Shown piece after piece: positions 11,155 through 21,649 of a DNA stretch of 64,000 nucleotides. This stretch comes from Athripsodes cinereus (taxonomy: Eukaryota; Arthropoda; Insecta; Trichoptera; Leptoceridae), in NCBI GenBank assembly GCA_947579605.1, contig OX388307.1, forward strand, positions 31,783,237 through 31,847,236, written 5' to 3'. Made by a program: the position numbers and the translations under genes. Positions within the stretch are counted from its first letter, which is position 1; each line of letters starts with the position of its first letter. The notes below the pieces were generated by a model. The model was not told where the DNA came from and did no database searches. It was given only the letters and a program-made list of their open reading frames with translations.

Positions 11155-11290
11155 CAAGAGGATTTCGGTTTGATCCCAGGTGCCGGTAAACTACCTTTTC
11201 ACGACACAAGTTTTAGCTTACTGTGAATGGTGTATAAAGTTGAATTAAGGTTTATAACAAAAACCCAGATGTATCTTTTAAAAAAAATGT
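11155..11290 (+). repeat. SINE-A copy, 5' truncated
   Basis: Retains the B-box-like ggtttgatccc, then aggtgccggtaaactacc, acgacacaagttttagc, the landmark aaaacccagat and an A run. The same order is seen in the longer copies at 14806, 16383 (minus) and 56656. The tRNA-like first half is missing. Confidence 0.7.
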
Positions 11291-11433
11291 TGACTACTGT
11301 CTTCAACTATCGTGGGGTAAGCATGCACGTATTATTGAATATATGGAGCATCAAAATCAAGACAACATAAAGATCATATTTACACTGTGTCAAAAGTAAC
11401 CCTTCAGTTTCAAGGTAACTAAGAGGCGATGTC

Positions 11434-11962
11434 GGCACTATATGAGATAGTAGGCCCCACTGTTGTCAAATGTGAGATTTCATAGAAAAAGTAATAGGTA
11501 TTCACGAAATTGTTGCCGATGCCGTAGAATTATTTTTTGGTCACCACGTTAAATTATTTTTGGACTTTTCGACACCGGCAAAGTTTACATTCGAGTATTT
11601 TTGCTGGTTTTGTTTTGTTTTAGTATAAAACCAGCAAAAATAAAATCTAATTCGAATACAAATTTCCTAAAGTTTACATATATTCGAATTAGATTCCATT
11701 TTTGCCGGTTTTATTTTATTTTTGCCCGCAAAAATAAAATAAAACCGGCTAAAATAAAACCTACTTCGAATACAAATTTCCCAAAGTTTATATTGGAATT
11801 AGATTTCATTTTGCTGGTTTTATTTTATCTTTGCAAATAAAAAAAGAAAAAAAATATTTCGCCGAAAAATTCAAGTAATATTATTGTAGCAACAATTTTC
11901 CTCCATAGAAAACTATATTTGACAGATATCTGACATTGGGGCCTACCATCTCAATGAGTTCC
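11434..11962. mobile_element. hAT-type MITE 2, imperfect palindrome
   Basis: Flanked by a perfect 8-bp duplication GCGATGTC (11426-11433, 11963-11970). The ends match as inverted repeats over about 25 bases (ggcactatatgagatagtag against the complement ggaactcattgagatggtag, then gcccc). The interior contains mirrored blocks of ccggttttattttatttttg and ttcgaatacaaatttcc. Part of it (tttcgccgaaaaattc, attattgtagcaacaatttt, gacattggggcctaccatc) is shared with the GGATGC MITE, so the families are related. It encodes no transposase. Confidence 0.8.
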
Positions 11963-12224
11963 GCGATGTCTTTCACCGACAGTGGAAAGATTTGGTCGGA
12001 CACCAAAAGCAAGTTGCTTTGAATTATGGCTTAAACTCACTTTTTTGTATCTTGAGATATTGTTGTATAATACAATCCATTTCTCCAACTACTTACCCAC
12101 CCACAAAACTAAATGCATGAATAAAATACTTAAACTCAGTGCTAAACATTCCGTTTTATTAGTGTAGTAGGTACTAGTCGTTGTACCAAGTAGTTTTGTT
12201 GCGCAAGATTATGCAATCAGATAA

Positions 12225-12280
12225 AACTACAGTTTAAACATGGTTCTCCTATCGAAATGTCTGAATTATTTTGTCATCTG
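12225..12280. repeat. Solo end of TIR family G
   Basis: gtttaaacatggttctcc..atcgaaatgtctga matches the right terminal repeat of the elements at 40510-41075 and 50617-50812. Confidence 0.5.
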
Positions 12281-14040
12281 TGCGTTAAGTCATGCGTCCA
12301 GTTTTAAAAATGTAAATATTGTAATACCTACATTTATTTGAATACACAAAAATAACACATTTTTTTTTTATTATCAATGTGCTGAGAGCGATGCTATCGA
12401 AAGGACGAAATTTCTTTCAAATATTCCAATTCATTCTCAGCATCTTTGTAAGGTTTTTTAAATCCAAAGTCTTTTGGTTCACCAAGTTGGTCTTTTTATA
12501 ACTCCCCGATTATAAACAATTACAGGTTAATATACATTTTCTTTGGTAAAACCACAAGCATCACCCAGTGATATGTTACAACTAGATTCGCAATGTCATG
12601 CAAATATTCTCTAAAAATGTGTACCCACCCGTCGAGGTACAATACCTGAGTAATATAATATATTCATCTCTTTTCTAATGTATAATAATCCCCATTCTCA
12701 TATTGTCTATCTCTTGTTATCTACAAACAATTTATATGTGTGTCGCTTTTTTTCAAACTAAAAATTGCGGCACCAAGGACCGCAAAGAGATTTTATTGAT
12801 GGTACATGTTTGAGATTCATATTGCAAATTTAGGTATAACATATCACTGGCATCACCAAATTTACTTTGCATCAAAGCACAGGAATTAGTTTCGACCGAT
12901 GATTACATAATCGAAATGTAAATAAACCAAAGCATATGATTTCAAAAGCAACGTAAGTGTCAAAAACTACCATTAATAGATTGCGTCATTTAAAAAAAAT
13001 TGTATTGATATTTGCGAATTGTAACTAAATGGCTCGGATTGGTATACACGATATACAAACGCATTTTAAAAAAACGTCTCTATAAATGCATCTATTTAAT
13101 TGTATTTAGATGTGAAAGTTATTGCGCATAAATTAAAACTGTAGTTTTTCAATATTCTTATTTCATAATATTCACATCGTATTCTATTTAACTATCAACT
13201 CTAATTTTAATAAAATCTCTGGCAGCACAGCTTCATATACTTTATGGGACGTTCGTAATATTAAGTATGCAACATTGCGCAACAACGTGTAATTCAATTT
13301 AACATTAGTGAATCTGAATAATATTCCTATAATTGCGTCATACATTGCATGTATTGTGCAATTAACACGAAATTTACGTAATAATATTGCGAAATAATAA
13401 TAATAATATGCACACGATAAAATAATGAGTTTATGATAGTTTCTGATGTTTAATTTTCATATTTTGGATTTAAACCCGGACTCATTTTGTATTCAAATTT
13501 GCTGAAACAGAGAGTGTTTATATGTTTATTTATTAATCTAGGATCGCAGTTATGCAAAATTTACTGCGTTAATTAGAAGATGTCGCAATAGACCAATAAA
13601 TTCGCCCTTTGTCCGATTGCTTTGAATTTATAACATATTAGAAATCTTGTTAAGACCATATATTATGTATAACAGGTCTTTCACAATTTAATTTTATGTT
13701 TTCTAGTGTCTTAATATTTGAAGGGAACAAGGCAAAAACAAGCTCATTGATTTTTTTTCGTTTTCGTGATTTAAATGCAGTTTTGTTCCCCTCAAAGAGT
13801 TCTTTAGAATGGTTAAAGTAAAATGTAAAAAAACCTGGCCCATTTCTTTGTAAATCACATTGAAATGATGCAATAAATGATGTCTCAAACTTTATATTTT
13901 GCCCTTCTACAAAATGATAATTTATCAATGAGCCTGTTTTTGCTGTGTACCCTTCATTTGTTATACTTGTCATAACTTAAACTGTTGTTTAATACGTCTA
14001 TAAGTTAACTGTTAACCAAGAAAAAAATACATAATCTCAG
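12281..14040. other. Mostly featureless AT-rich DNA; one unrecognised ORF
   Basis: The only notable reading frame is 13650-13973 on the minus strand (107 codons, no motif I recognise, lysine-rich middle). It has no recognised neighbours, and AT-rich DNA can give frames of this length by chance. I regard it as unsupported. Confidence 0.3.
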
Positions 14041-14160
14041 ATTAAGGTTAATTTTAATCGGAACACTGATGTACAGCATCGTACACTTAACACATGAAAT
14101 TCAACAGCAAAACATTTAGCCACCCATCCTGAATATTTTATTACTCTATATTCTATTCAA
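14041..14160 (-). repeat. Partial D repeat
   Basis: The fragment aacacatgaaattcaacagc..cacccatcctgaatatttt matches the D family in minus orientation. Confidence 0.35.
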
Positions 14161-14805
14161 TTCGCAAATTCATTTCTATCTCATCATTATTACCTACGAA
14201 TGTCTAGAGTGAAAAAACTTTACTAATACCACTAAAAAACTATTCTACTCGCGACCAAGATTTCAACAGTTGGTACCTTGTCATTCTCAAGCGCAATATT
14301 TGACTAATCTATCTAACATAATCTATTGACCTACAACCTCATCATACCCTAGCCTGATGATGAGAGCGGAAGATTTGAAGGCCGGCTCTTGACCAAAAAA
14401 GTCACAGTGGCAGTACTAAATAACTGTCTTATTAATTATAATTTAACATGAACTTTCACCAAGAACCGTCGGTCGAAAATATCGACTTTAAAAAAGAAGG
14501 CTTTTCATAGCTTCATGTGATGTTTTTTGAGTGACATCTACATAATATGTACCTACCTTACTTTAAGCAATGGTTACTTGTCAAAAATGTTTAACATTTC
14601 GATACCTTAATATTGAACTATCCTAAGTGTTTTTGGGTGATTTTTCAATTTGTGATGAAAATAAAATCTAAAGCAAATTTTGACATGCCTTATTATAATA
14701 AACGAATCTAATTACTCAGATTCATTAAATTATCTTGAATCTGTAATTCTTATTTCTTAATACTTAACTCAGATTGACTAAAATTTGAACTATGGATTTG
14801 ACCGA

Positions 14806-15222
14806 GTTCGTCGGTAGCCTTGAGGTAGAGTCTCGGTCTCGTGAACAAGGGCTCCGTGGTTCGATACCAGGTGCCGGCAAACTCCCCTTTCACAACACAA
14901 GCTTTTAGTAGCTTACTGTCGGCTGGTGTGGCGCAGAAGTAACGCTCTTGCCTTTGAGTCACGAGGTCCCTGGTTCGATTCCCGGCCAGGGCAAAGCGAA
15001 GAATGACCTTTTTCAAATTGTCCTAGGTCTGAGTGTTACATGTATATGTGTGTAGTGCATTGTATGTGTGTGTATCGTCTCGTTAGTACCCATAATACAA
15101 GATTCATCTGAGTTTGGGACTAGCTCGATCTGTGTGAATTGTCTATGTATATTATGTTATGTTATATTATAAAGTTGTATTTGGGTTTGTAATAAACAAA
15201 ACCCAGATATCTCTTTTAAAAA
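14806..15222 (+). mobile_element. SINE-A interrupted by SINE-B
   Basis: SINE-A starts with a tRNA-like segment: gtagccttgaggtagagtct (A box) and ggttcgatacc (B box). It continues aggtgccggcaaactcccct, aagcttttagtagcttact, breaks at about 14921 and resumes at about 15166 with aaagttgtatttgggtttg, aaaacccagat and an A-rich end. The insertion is SINE-B. A minus-strand frame over this region (14750-15016) is only the complement of both SINEs. Confidence 0.8.
14922..15165 (+). mobile_element. SINE-B, tRNA-headed
   Basis: The head ggctggtgtggcgcagaagt..ctttgagtcacgaggtccctggttcgattcccggccagggca looks like a tRNA gene in its A box (tggcgcagaagtaacgc) and B box (ggttcgattcc). The body (tacccataatacaagattc, gggactagctcgatctgtgt) is not tRNA. 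The body recurs without head at 1650-1765 (minus), which suggests a tail borrowed from a LINE. Confidence 0.78.
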
Positions 15223-15229
15223 TATATAT

Positions 15230-15760
15230 GTATATATACTAGGTTCTGCATTTAGGTAACGAATTATGTCAATTTTGAATTTTTTTCTACCACTTTCCCA
15301 CCGAGTCTAATAGAAATGTTATTATTATAATTTAGTATTTTTCTCTTTTAAGTCTAGCTGAAACAAGCTTATTGTTTATATACCGAGTTGTTTGATTTCG
15401 TGAAGAGAGCATTTTATAAAGTAAAGAATTATTAGCGACCATGAAGCTGGGAAGCAAAACAATCAACTCCCTTTAATTTGTATCGATTATTTCAAGATTT
15501 CTTTAAAAAAAAGTTTTTTTCTTTCCATGTTCAGTACCTATATAAAAGCAATATTTACTTATACATATTTAAACAATATAATCACAAATTAATACAAGTT
15601 TATCATATTGAAAAAGATCAAAGTTTTGTGTCATATTTGTATTATAAAACAATAACTAAAATTCACATTATTATTATTATTTTAAAAATATCACCCTGTA
15701 CTTAGACCATAACATCTCTAAATCACTCGCAAACGAGTGGATGGCCTTGAGAAAAATAGA
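15230..15760. other. AT-rich DNA with small repeats
   Basis: Nothing coding. Bases 15665-15805 hold a minus copy of the small repeat also seen at 1993-2070 (agaccataacagcttttgg) next to gagtggatggccttgag. Confidence 0.35.
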
Positions 15761-16059
15761 ATAGAATAGACCATAACAGCTTTTGGCCAAGGCGATCTTA
15801 GCAGGAAAAATGAAAAAATCACATGCAAGGCATGAATCCATCTTAATGGGCTTCTCCCATACTTTTAAATTTTTAAATATGCCTTCTTTTTTTTAAGACC
15901 TAAAGGTACCTATATGTTCTCGCAGAAAGATCTTCTTGCAATGTGGAGGCATAGTTGTCCTTTTACCGTTTAGGGGTCTTCCCCATGTGCGCTGTCTCTC
16001 AGGTAGTCTATTAGGACAATATGTTAATATAATGTAGAATTCATAAAAATAGCTACAGG

Positions 16060-16335
16060 TAATTAATCATCATGGCATATCCCACAAGTAGAGAAGTCGA
16101 CGGATTAGCTTCATGCAATAAATATGCAGATTGTCTTTCTCGTGTCAGTAAAAAAATATAAAAATTCAAGAATATTGGTTTGTTTAATAGTTGAATTGTA
16201 GATGTTAATTATTATAATTTATATTATATCTACGCGAGGTTTTACGAACACCTAGCTTTTACAGGACTCTCAACAAAATATAGAGAGAGAGATAAGTACA
16301 TTTTTTTACCGGGCTCTCTACTGTGTATTATTATT
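16060..16335. repeat. D repeat copy
   Basis: Landmarks catcatggcatatcccac, gcttcatgcaataaatatgc, gaacacctagcttttacagg and accgggctctctac are in the usual order. Confidence 0.5.
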
Positions 16336-16382
16336 ATTGTAATATTAAACAATAAATTATAAAATTTATTTATTTTTAAAAA

Positions 16383-16555
16383 AGAAGTTATATCTGGGTT
16401 TTTGTTATAAACTCAAATACAAAATTATACACCTTTCACAGTAAGCTACTAAAAGCTTGTGTCGTGAAAGGGGAGTTTGCCGGCACCTGGTATCGAACCA
16501 TAGACCCCTTGTTCACGAGACCGAGACTCTACCTCCAGGCTACCGACGAACTCAA
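16383..16555 (-). mobile_element. SINE-A, near complete copy
   Basis: On the minus strand it runs from gagttcgtcggtagcctgga (A box) through ggttcgataccaggtgccgg (B box) to aaacccagatataac and an A run. This copy shows the whole element without interruption. Confidence 0.8.
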
Positions 16556-17020
16556 CACATGAAACTAAAATATCCCTAATATATTTTTATTATGTTCCAG
16601 ATAATGCCCCATCCACTGTACTGTATTATTAATTGACTTGTCTTTTATTGGTTTATCCATTTTCTCGCTTCTTTCGCACATTTTTCACTCGAGTTATTTT
16701 CGATTATTAAAAAATTCTCTTTTTCTCGTATATCTACCTCCGATAAAAAATACCTGCCCGAGTTAAATACTTAATATACAAAAAAAATAAAGATAAAAAC
16801 TTAAGTACTTGCTGTGAAAAAAGGTCGCAGAAAAGTATACATAAGTAAATGTTCTTTTAAAATATTCAGCAAAAATATTTTTTCCATCAAATGCCTTTAA
16901 ATTCTATCCTTTTAAGAAATGATACTATAAGAATCTATCTTCTTATGTTTAATATAAAAAAATAAAAAGATACTGAAAAAAATATACATCTTTTTTTATA
17001 AAACAGATTTCGTAAGAGAG

Positions 17021-17240
17021 AATTAAAATAGATTTAAAGTAAAACACTGTATCACTTTCACCATGAACAATATTTGACTCAAGAGGCCTTTCGGGTAGAC
17101 ACCCATCATCAATGAGTTTAATAAAAATTCAGTTTCTAATAAAAACTCACTGATGATGCGTGTCTACCTGAAAGGTCTCTGAGTCAAATATTGTTCATAG
17201 TGAAAGTAATACAGTGTTTTATTTTAAATCTATTTTAATT
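17021..17240. repeat. Foldback element 1
   Basis: Two arms of about 98 bp (17021-17118, 17143-17240) pair almost perfectly around a ~24-base loop. They begin aattaaaatagatttaa and end with its complement. The arms contain actcaagaggcctttcgg and its partner ctgaaaggtctctgagt. Similar foldbacks are at 30455, 33126, 35003 and 55532. Confidence 0.8.
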
Positions 17241-17369
17241 GTAATAAAATGAACTTTCACAAAGTTTTTTCAAGTACCTATTATGCAATCATTAATATAA
17301 TTTTGTTTTTTTTTTAAATGTAAGGCATGAACGTAAACTTTTTATATTGAAAGCTATTATTATTGACAC

Positions 17370-17578
17370 AAAAAGCAAGCTAAGAAAGAGAGGCACCTAA
17401 GATGGTATGGGCACATAAGGCGAAGATCACCAGAACACATCGTTAACAAAGTCATGTCAATAAATCTCCCTCGAAGTCTATGAAAAGGGATACCAAAGAA
17501 TGATGACACAATCTAATAGGATCCAACAGAGAAATAGCCTGAATGAAGATGACATAGGGAACAGACGAACATATAACT
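17370..17578 (+). pseudogene. RTE-type LINE remnant, 5' of the LTR array
   Basis: The frame reads HLRWYGHIRRRSPEHIVNK then a stop, the usual C-terminal region of RTE-type LINEs. It continues beyond the array at 27501-27575 (ISWDSARKK). The LTR array therefore landed inside a dead LINE. The last four bases (AACT, 17575-17578) form the target duplication. Confidence 0.7.
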
Positions 17579-19363
17579 TGATATGCCCGGTATAGTAGGT
17601 ATTGTGTCGAAAAGTTATCATCAAAAATTATAATTGTTATTTATGTAGAAAGTGGTACTGAAATACCGAAATAAACAATGCAGTTCATGAGAACTCTGAA
17701 AATCCCGACATTAAAAATATCCCTTGCACTTAAAAGGTACCCGCATTAACATTGTATTATTGTTTACTAATCTTTGTACCTGCATACAAAAACAAAAAAA
17801 TTATTGTTTATTTAAATTATTTGTACCTACATAGCAACAGGGGCAATAAAAAGAATAATTCGACAAAGGATTAAGGCGCATTCATTATGTATCAACGTAA
17901 GGCGCATTCATTATGTATCAACTTAAGGCGCATTCATAGTGTACCAATTTATTTAATGAATATTCTAGAATGCGTTTGTATTAATATTATTGAATATTGG
18001 CTTGCTTGGATTTTTTTTATACCTACGCTTCGAGCTATTGAGTGTCGATATCGACGATATTTTCAATTATGTAAACGACTCTTTAGGTATGAATTTTAAT
18101 TTTATTGTGACATATGTACATATTTTAAATATTTAATTATCTACCTAAAGAGTTGTATTGTGTTGATGTGTAATAGGATAAGATGTGTAGGTATTTTATG
18201 ATTTGTGCTATGCGAAAAGACGCTATAATTAATAATGGTGATAATGGACACAAGAAATGTTTTATATTTAATATCAGTGCAAGAGACGCTTTAAATATTC
18301 ATATGTGAATTAATTAATAATTATAAATCAGCGCATTGGACGCTTAACAATATCAAACTTATTTGTAAATATTTATTTCATCATGTACATAATTCCTGGA
18401 ATGCAGACAAGGGTGCAGTTGTACCCGCAATACAATGGAACTTGCAGTAGGCGTGTATTGCTACTGCAATCAACCAATCACGCCGCTGCACGTGGATGTA
18501 TCGCGTCATCGAAGGGGTAGGACCAACCCCTCTCTACACCACTCAAGGAACAGCGGAGAAATGTCCTTGAAAGATCAGTTAGTCTCCATCAGCCATCAGT
18601 GGTGAACAGTGATCATCAGCGAGTCGTAGTGAGTAGTCAGTTGTCCTTGGTAGAAGGATTGCTCTTGCCATCACTCAATGACTCATCATCTGACCTTCAG
18701 AGAGACAAGTCTGTCTCTGGCCACCGGACTTCAGTTGAGTCGAGATATTCTCCTCCTGAAGTCATGACGAACCAACTCTGCACCTGTGTAGGCTGGTAAT
18801 TGCCCCAGGAGCCTCGGACGTGGGACTTCGCCCTCCCAGCACTGCGCCAAGGGGCGCTTTCTTCAACTTGTTTGCCTCTAGGTATTTTCATGCCAGAGGC
18901 GCCCTCATCGTGGGATCCATTACAATCATCGCAAAGTGAAATTTAATTATTGCTATTAAGTGCTACGTTTTCGTTTTATTGAAATAATAATCAAGTGTGT
19001 TTTTTTTTATATTGGGATAATTACGTGTGCACAGACAATACGGGGTAGTGAGTAAGCCGTAGTATTGTCTAGCCTTGTTTTTGTGTGTCTGTAATAGTGG
19101 TAAGCAATTTTTATTTTCATTAATTAATGTTTGAAATTTAAATTTGCCTTTTTACACATTTGTCTACATATAACTTGTCGTCTCTTATTTATATAGCCTC
19201 ACTATATATTTAATTGAGACCATTTTTTTTTTATTGTTTTAACTCCTGGAGTGCTGTAAGTAGCCCAGTAGAGTCTCAGCCGTTGGCATTTTTGGTAACT
19301 ATTTTATATATTATCTATCAAAAACCATTCTTTCACCACCCTCTCTCTCACCCCCCCATATCA
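17579..19363 (+). repeat. LTR 1
   Basis: 1785 bp, TGATATG...CATATCA. It holds three 26-bp tandem units (aaggcgcattcattatgtat motif) at 17872-17949. Candidate initiator-like TCAGT motifs occur at about 18573-18598. It differs from LTR 2 by a 3-bp indel near 19120 (cattaattaatg against cattaaatg). Small frames inside it (17887-18099, 18599-18799) show no protein motif. Confidence 0.9.
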
Positions 19364-19366
19364 TAT

Positions 19367-19383
19367 TGGCTTCCGAACGTGGG
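19367..19383 (+). promoter_or_regulatory. Putative primer binding site, unit 1
   Basis: TGGCTTCCGAACGTGGG begins three bases after the LTR end. TGG is the complement of a tRNA CCA end, and the string resembles primer sites of Ty3/Gypsy-type elements. The tRNA partner is not identified. Confidence 0.6.
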
Positions 19384-19567
19384 TCCGTAACGAAAAAATG
19401 CACTCCTGTGCATAATCGTTACAACGAATCCGTCCCTGAGATTTTGTAATTAGTTTTTTTTTGTGATATCGGAGGAGGGTGTATATATTTTTTTTATAAT
19501 GAACTGACAAGTTATCTGTAATGGCGAATGTGTATTGTTTTGACTTTTGGCTTTGTTTTATTGACAT

Positions 19568-20620
19568 GTGTTTATTGTGTATTACGGTATGATTCGATCG
19601 ATGGATAAGGTGTCGGATATCAGATGCTATGTGCGCGAATTTTCGCTTTCGTTCGGAGGCTGGACTGATGAAGGCCCCGAACGGTTCCTCAAAGAATGCG
19701 AGGAACGCTGGAAGCTTGAATGGGAAGATGAATTGCCAAGGGAGGCTGTGTATTGCTTGCGCGGCGACGCTAAGCGGTACTGGAAGTCTCTGGGGTTTCG
19801 GTATTGTCGATGGGGTGTATTCAAAGAAGTAATTTTGCGAAGGTTTGGTGTGGAAGGGCAGATAAATGCGATCTATAATGACCTGTTGACAGTGTGTCAA
19901 GGTCGGGATGAACTGGGGAGTGATTTTGTTGACTGGAAGGTCAGGATAAACAATCGTTTAAAAGGGTATGGCCATGTATTATTTAAAGATGAAGGACCAG
20001 CAATGAGCGTATGGAAGCAAATGACATCCTGGTATAGGACGAGGATTAATGGTCGGGAGTTAGTTAATCTGGAACATTTGCAAGAGTTGGTATGGCGCCT
20101 GGACTTTCCAGAATACACTCCGGAGGAACAAGTTGTGTTAGATAATCTTCCAGACATAGCATCTGTTCGCGATGAAATTCGGTGTGATGTACCTAGCCAG
20201 GACGCTAGGGAGGTTGAGGTACCCGCAGAGGATGAGATTTCCCTCTCGGAGGAACAGGTTGAGGATGATATGGAAGAAGACACCGAACGGGAGGCACATA
20301 CACCTCCCTCTATTCACGAATGGGTAAAGTCTTTCGCGTGGGTTTTAAAATCAGTTTTGGCAATGCTGATCGTCGCGGGATTGATCGCGGAAAGCTGCAT
20401 ACGATTGCTTGTATGTACAGCTATAATTATATTGAGATTCGTGAATAGAAAAATATCGCGTCGCCGTAGAACAGCGTTGATATTGTTCAAAAAGATATAT
20501 GCGTCCGTCAATCGAATCAAATACCAATGTTATGCTATCGATGATTATTTTTGTAATGTTTTCATCGATATGGATTCTCGATGTTTGAAGTCGAGGAGAA
20601 AATTCAATCAAGCCAGATAG
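19568..20620 (+). CDS. Gag-like protein of LTR element, unit 1
   Basis: A 350-codon frame in the internal region. Residues ~20-180 look like a retrotransposon Gag capsid domain: spaced tryptophans, CLRGDAKRYWKSL at 63-75, WGVFKEVILRRFG at 82-94. An acidic stretch follows (201-242, many E/D). Then comes an unusual hydrophobic segment of about 38 residues (255-292, LAMLIVAGLIA.. and CTAIIILRFV), then a basic tail (RKISRRRR at 294-301). No CCHC zinc knuckle and no protease motif are seen, unlike ordinary Gag. The start is uncertain: ATG codons also occur at residues 8 and 12, and the latter (MDKVSDIR) fits a Gag N-terminus well. The copy in unit 2 translates identically. Expected role: capsid formation around element RNA. 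The membrane anchor is an inference from hydrophobicity only. Confidence 0.75.
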   Translation: MFIVYYGMIRSMDKVSDIRCYVREFSLSFGGWTDEGPERFLKECEERWKLEWEDELPREAVYCLRGDAKRYWKSLGFRYCRWGVFKEVILRRFGVEGQINAIYNDLLTVCQGRDELGSDFVDWKVRINNRLKGYGHVLFKDEGPAMSVWKQMTSWYRTRINGRELVNLEHLQELVWRLDFPEYTPEEQVVLDNLPDIASVRDEIRCDVPSQDAREVEVPAEDEISLSEEQVEDDMEEDTEREAHTPPSIHEWVKSFAWVLKSVLAMLIVAGLIAESCIRLLVCTAIIILRFVNRKISRRRRTALILFKKIYASVNRIKYQCYAIDDYFCNVFIDMDSRCLKSRRKFNQAR

Positions 20621-21649
20621 TCACATATGTGTGTTATATTGGATTGGGATTGACTTAGGATTGTTATAGGAATAATGCATTTTGTTTAAATATTTTTAAA
20701 TGGTTTGAATATTTTCCGTAAAAATATCTCTGGCGCCCAGTATAAATTAGGATGACTAGATAGGTAGTTTTCATGTTTAAAATGTTTTAATTACGTAGGT
20801 AGGTAGGTGCAACTTTTGTTAAATGCCTACGTGTGCATTTATTTCTTTTAATCGTTGTGAAATGTTAATTTAAATTTGGAATATGGAAAATAGAATTTGT
20901 TTGAAGTAACCAGCGAGTGTAACGTGTGAAGAGAACTTATGTGGATGTTAGATGTGTGGAATGTGTGAAGATAATGTTGTTATTCTGAATATCAGAGTTG
21001 TAGTAGAGGAGAGAGATGCTTTGTGTGACAGAGATGTGTGAGGGATTCTCAGTTGGCACTGAGAGTTATTTGTAAGAGGAGAAAGTAATGCTGCGTGTAT
21101 TGAGTTGTAATTCTGCGTGTATGAAGGGTATGTTTTTTATTATTATGGGATAAGCACAGAGGCGATGAGTGTTCCGTCCAGCTGATTTCGTCGTGGACAG
21201 TGAGGTCCATTTGTATTGAGTTTGTGAGGGACATGGAGGTCCGATGTTTGTGTAGAGAGACGTATGTGCAACTGAGAGAACCAGTCCCCCAGTCTGCTGT
21301 CACAAAGCATGCTTGAGGAGTGGAAATGTATGAAGAAAATAATATTTGTTTTGACATTGTGAGTCACATCTACGTTGTTTTATTTTGGTCACATACGAGA
21401 TGTATGTTTGACAATGTGTTTTTGTAATTCAAATTTAGCGGGTTTTAAAGGAAATGTAAAGGAAGAAGAATCGCGTTTAAATGTTGTTAATTATTTTATG
21501 GAAATGTGTGTGCACCTACCTACTTGCTAATTGTGTTGAATTTTATAGATAGTTTCATATAATATAATTTGTTTTGAATTTGAGAAATCAATTGTGAGAT
21601 GTGTATTATACAGAATGGATAACTTTTCGACAAGGAATGGGTGGCGATT
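20621..21649 (+). other. Non-coding 3' part of internal region, unit 1
   Basis: About 1 kb after the Gag-like stop with no long sense frame. Minus frames at 21049-21367 have no known motif. This is where pol would lie in an autonomous element; nothing resembling it remains. Bases 21632-21647 (aaggaatgggtggcga) are the putative polypurine tract. Confidence 0.6.
21632..21647 (+). promoter_or_regulatory. Putative polypurine tract, unit 1
   Basis: A purine-rich run lies two bases before LTR 2 and would prime plus-strand DNA synthesis. It sits inside a hairpin: a perfect 15-base inverted repeat (21618-21632 with 21676-21690). Confidence 0.55.

Noticed and set aside
13650..13973. 107-codon minus frame
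   Set aside because: Not recognisable, with no neighbours, conserved motif or splice context I could support; kept only as a note.
14935..14995. A possible tRNA gene (A and B boxes)
   Set aside because: The head continues into a SINE body that recurs elsewhere; it is a tRNA-derived SINE head, not a free tRNA gene.
18599..18799. 66-codon frame inside the LTRs
   Set aside because: Lies within LTR DNA near the presumed transcription start, has no motif, and is repeated only because LTRs are.
19361..19900. 179-codon minus frame over the primer site and Gag 5' end
   Set aside because: It is antisense to the Gag-like ORF and exists in both units only because the DNA is duplicated. No motif; the sense frame is twice as long with a Gag-like pattern.
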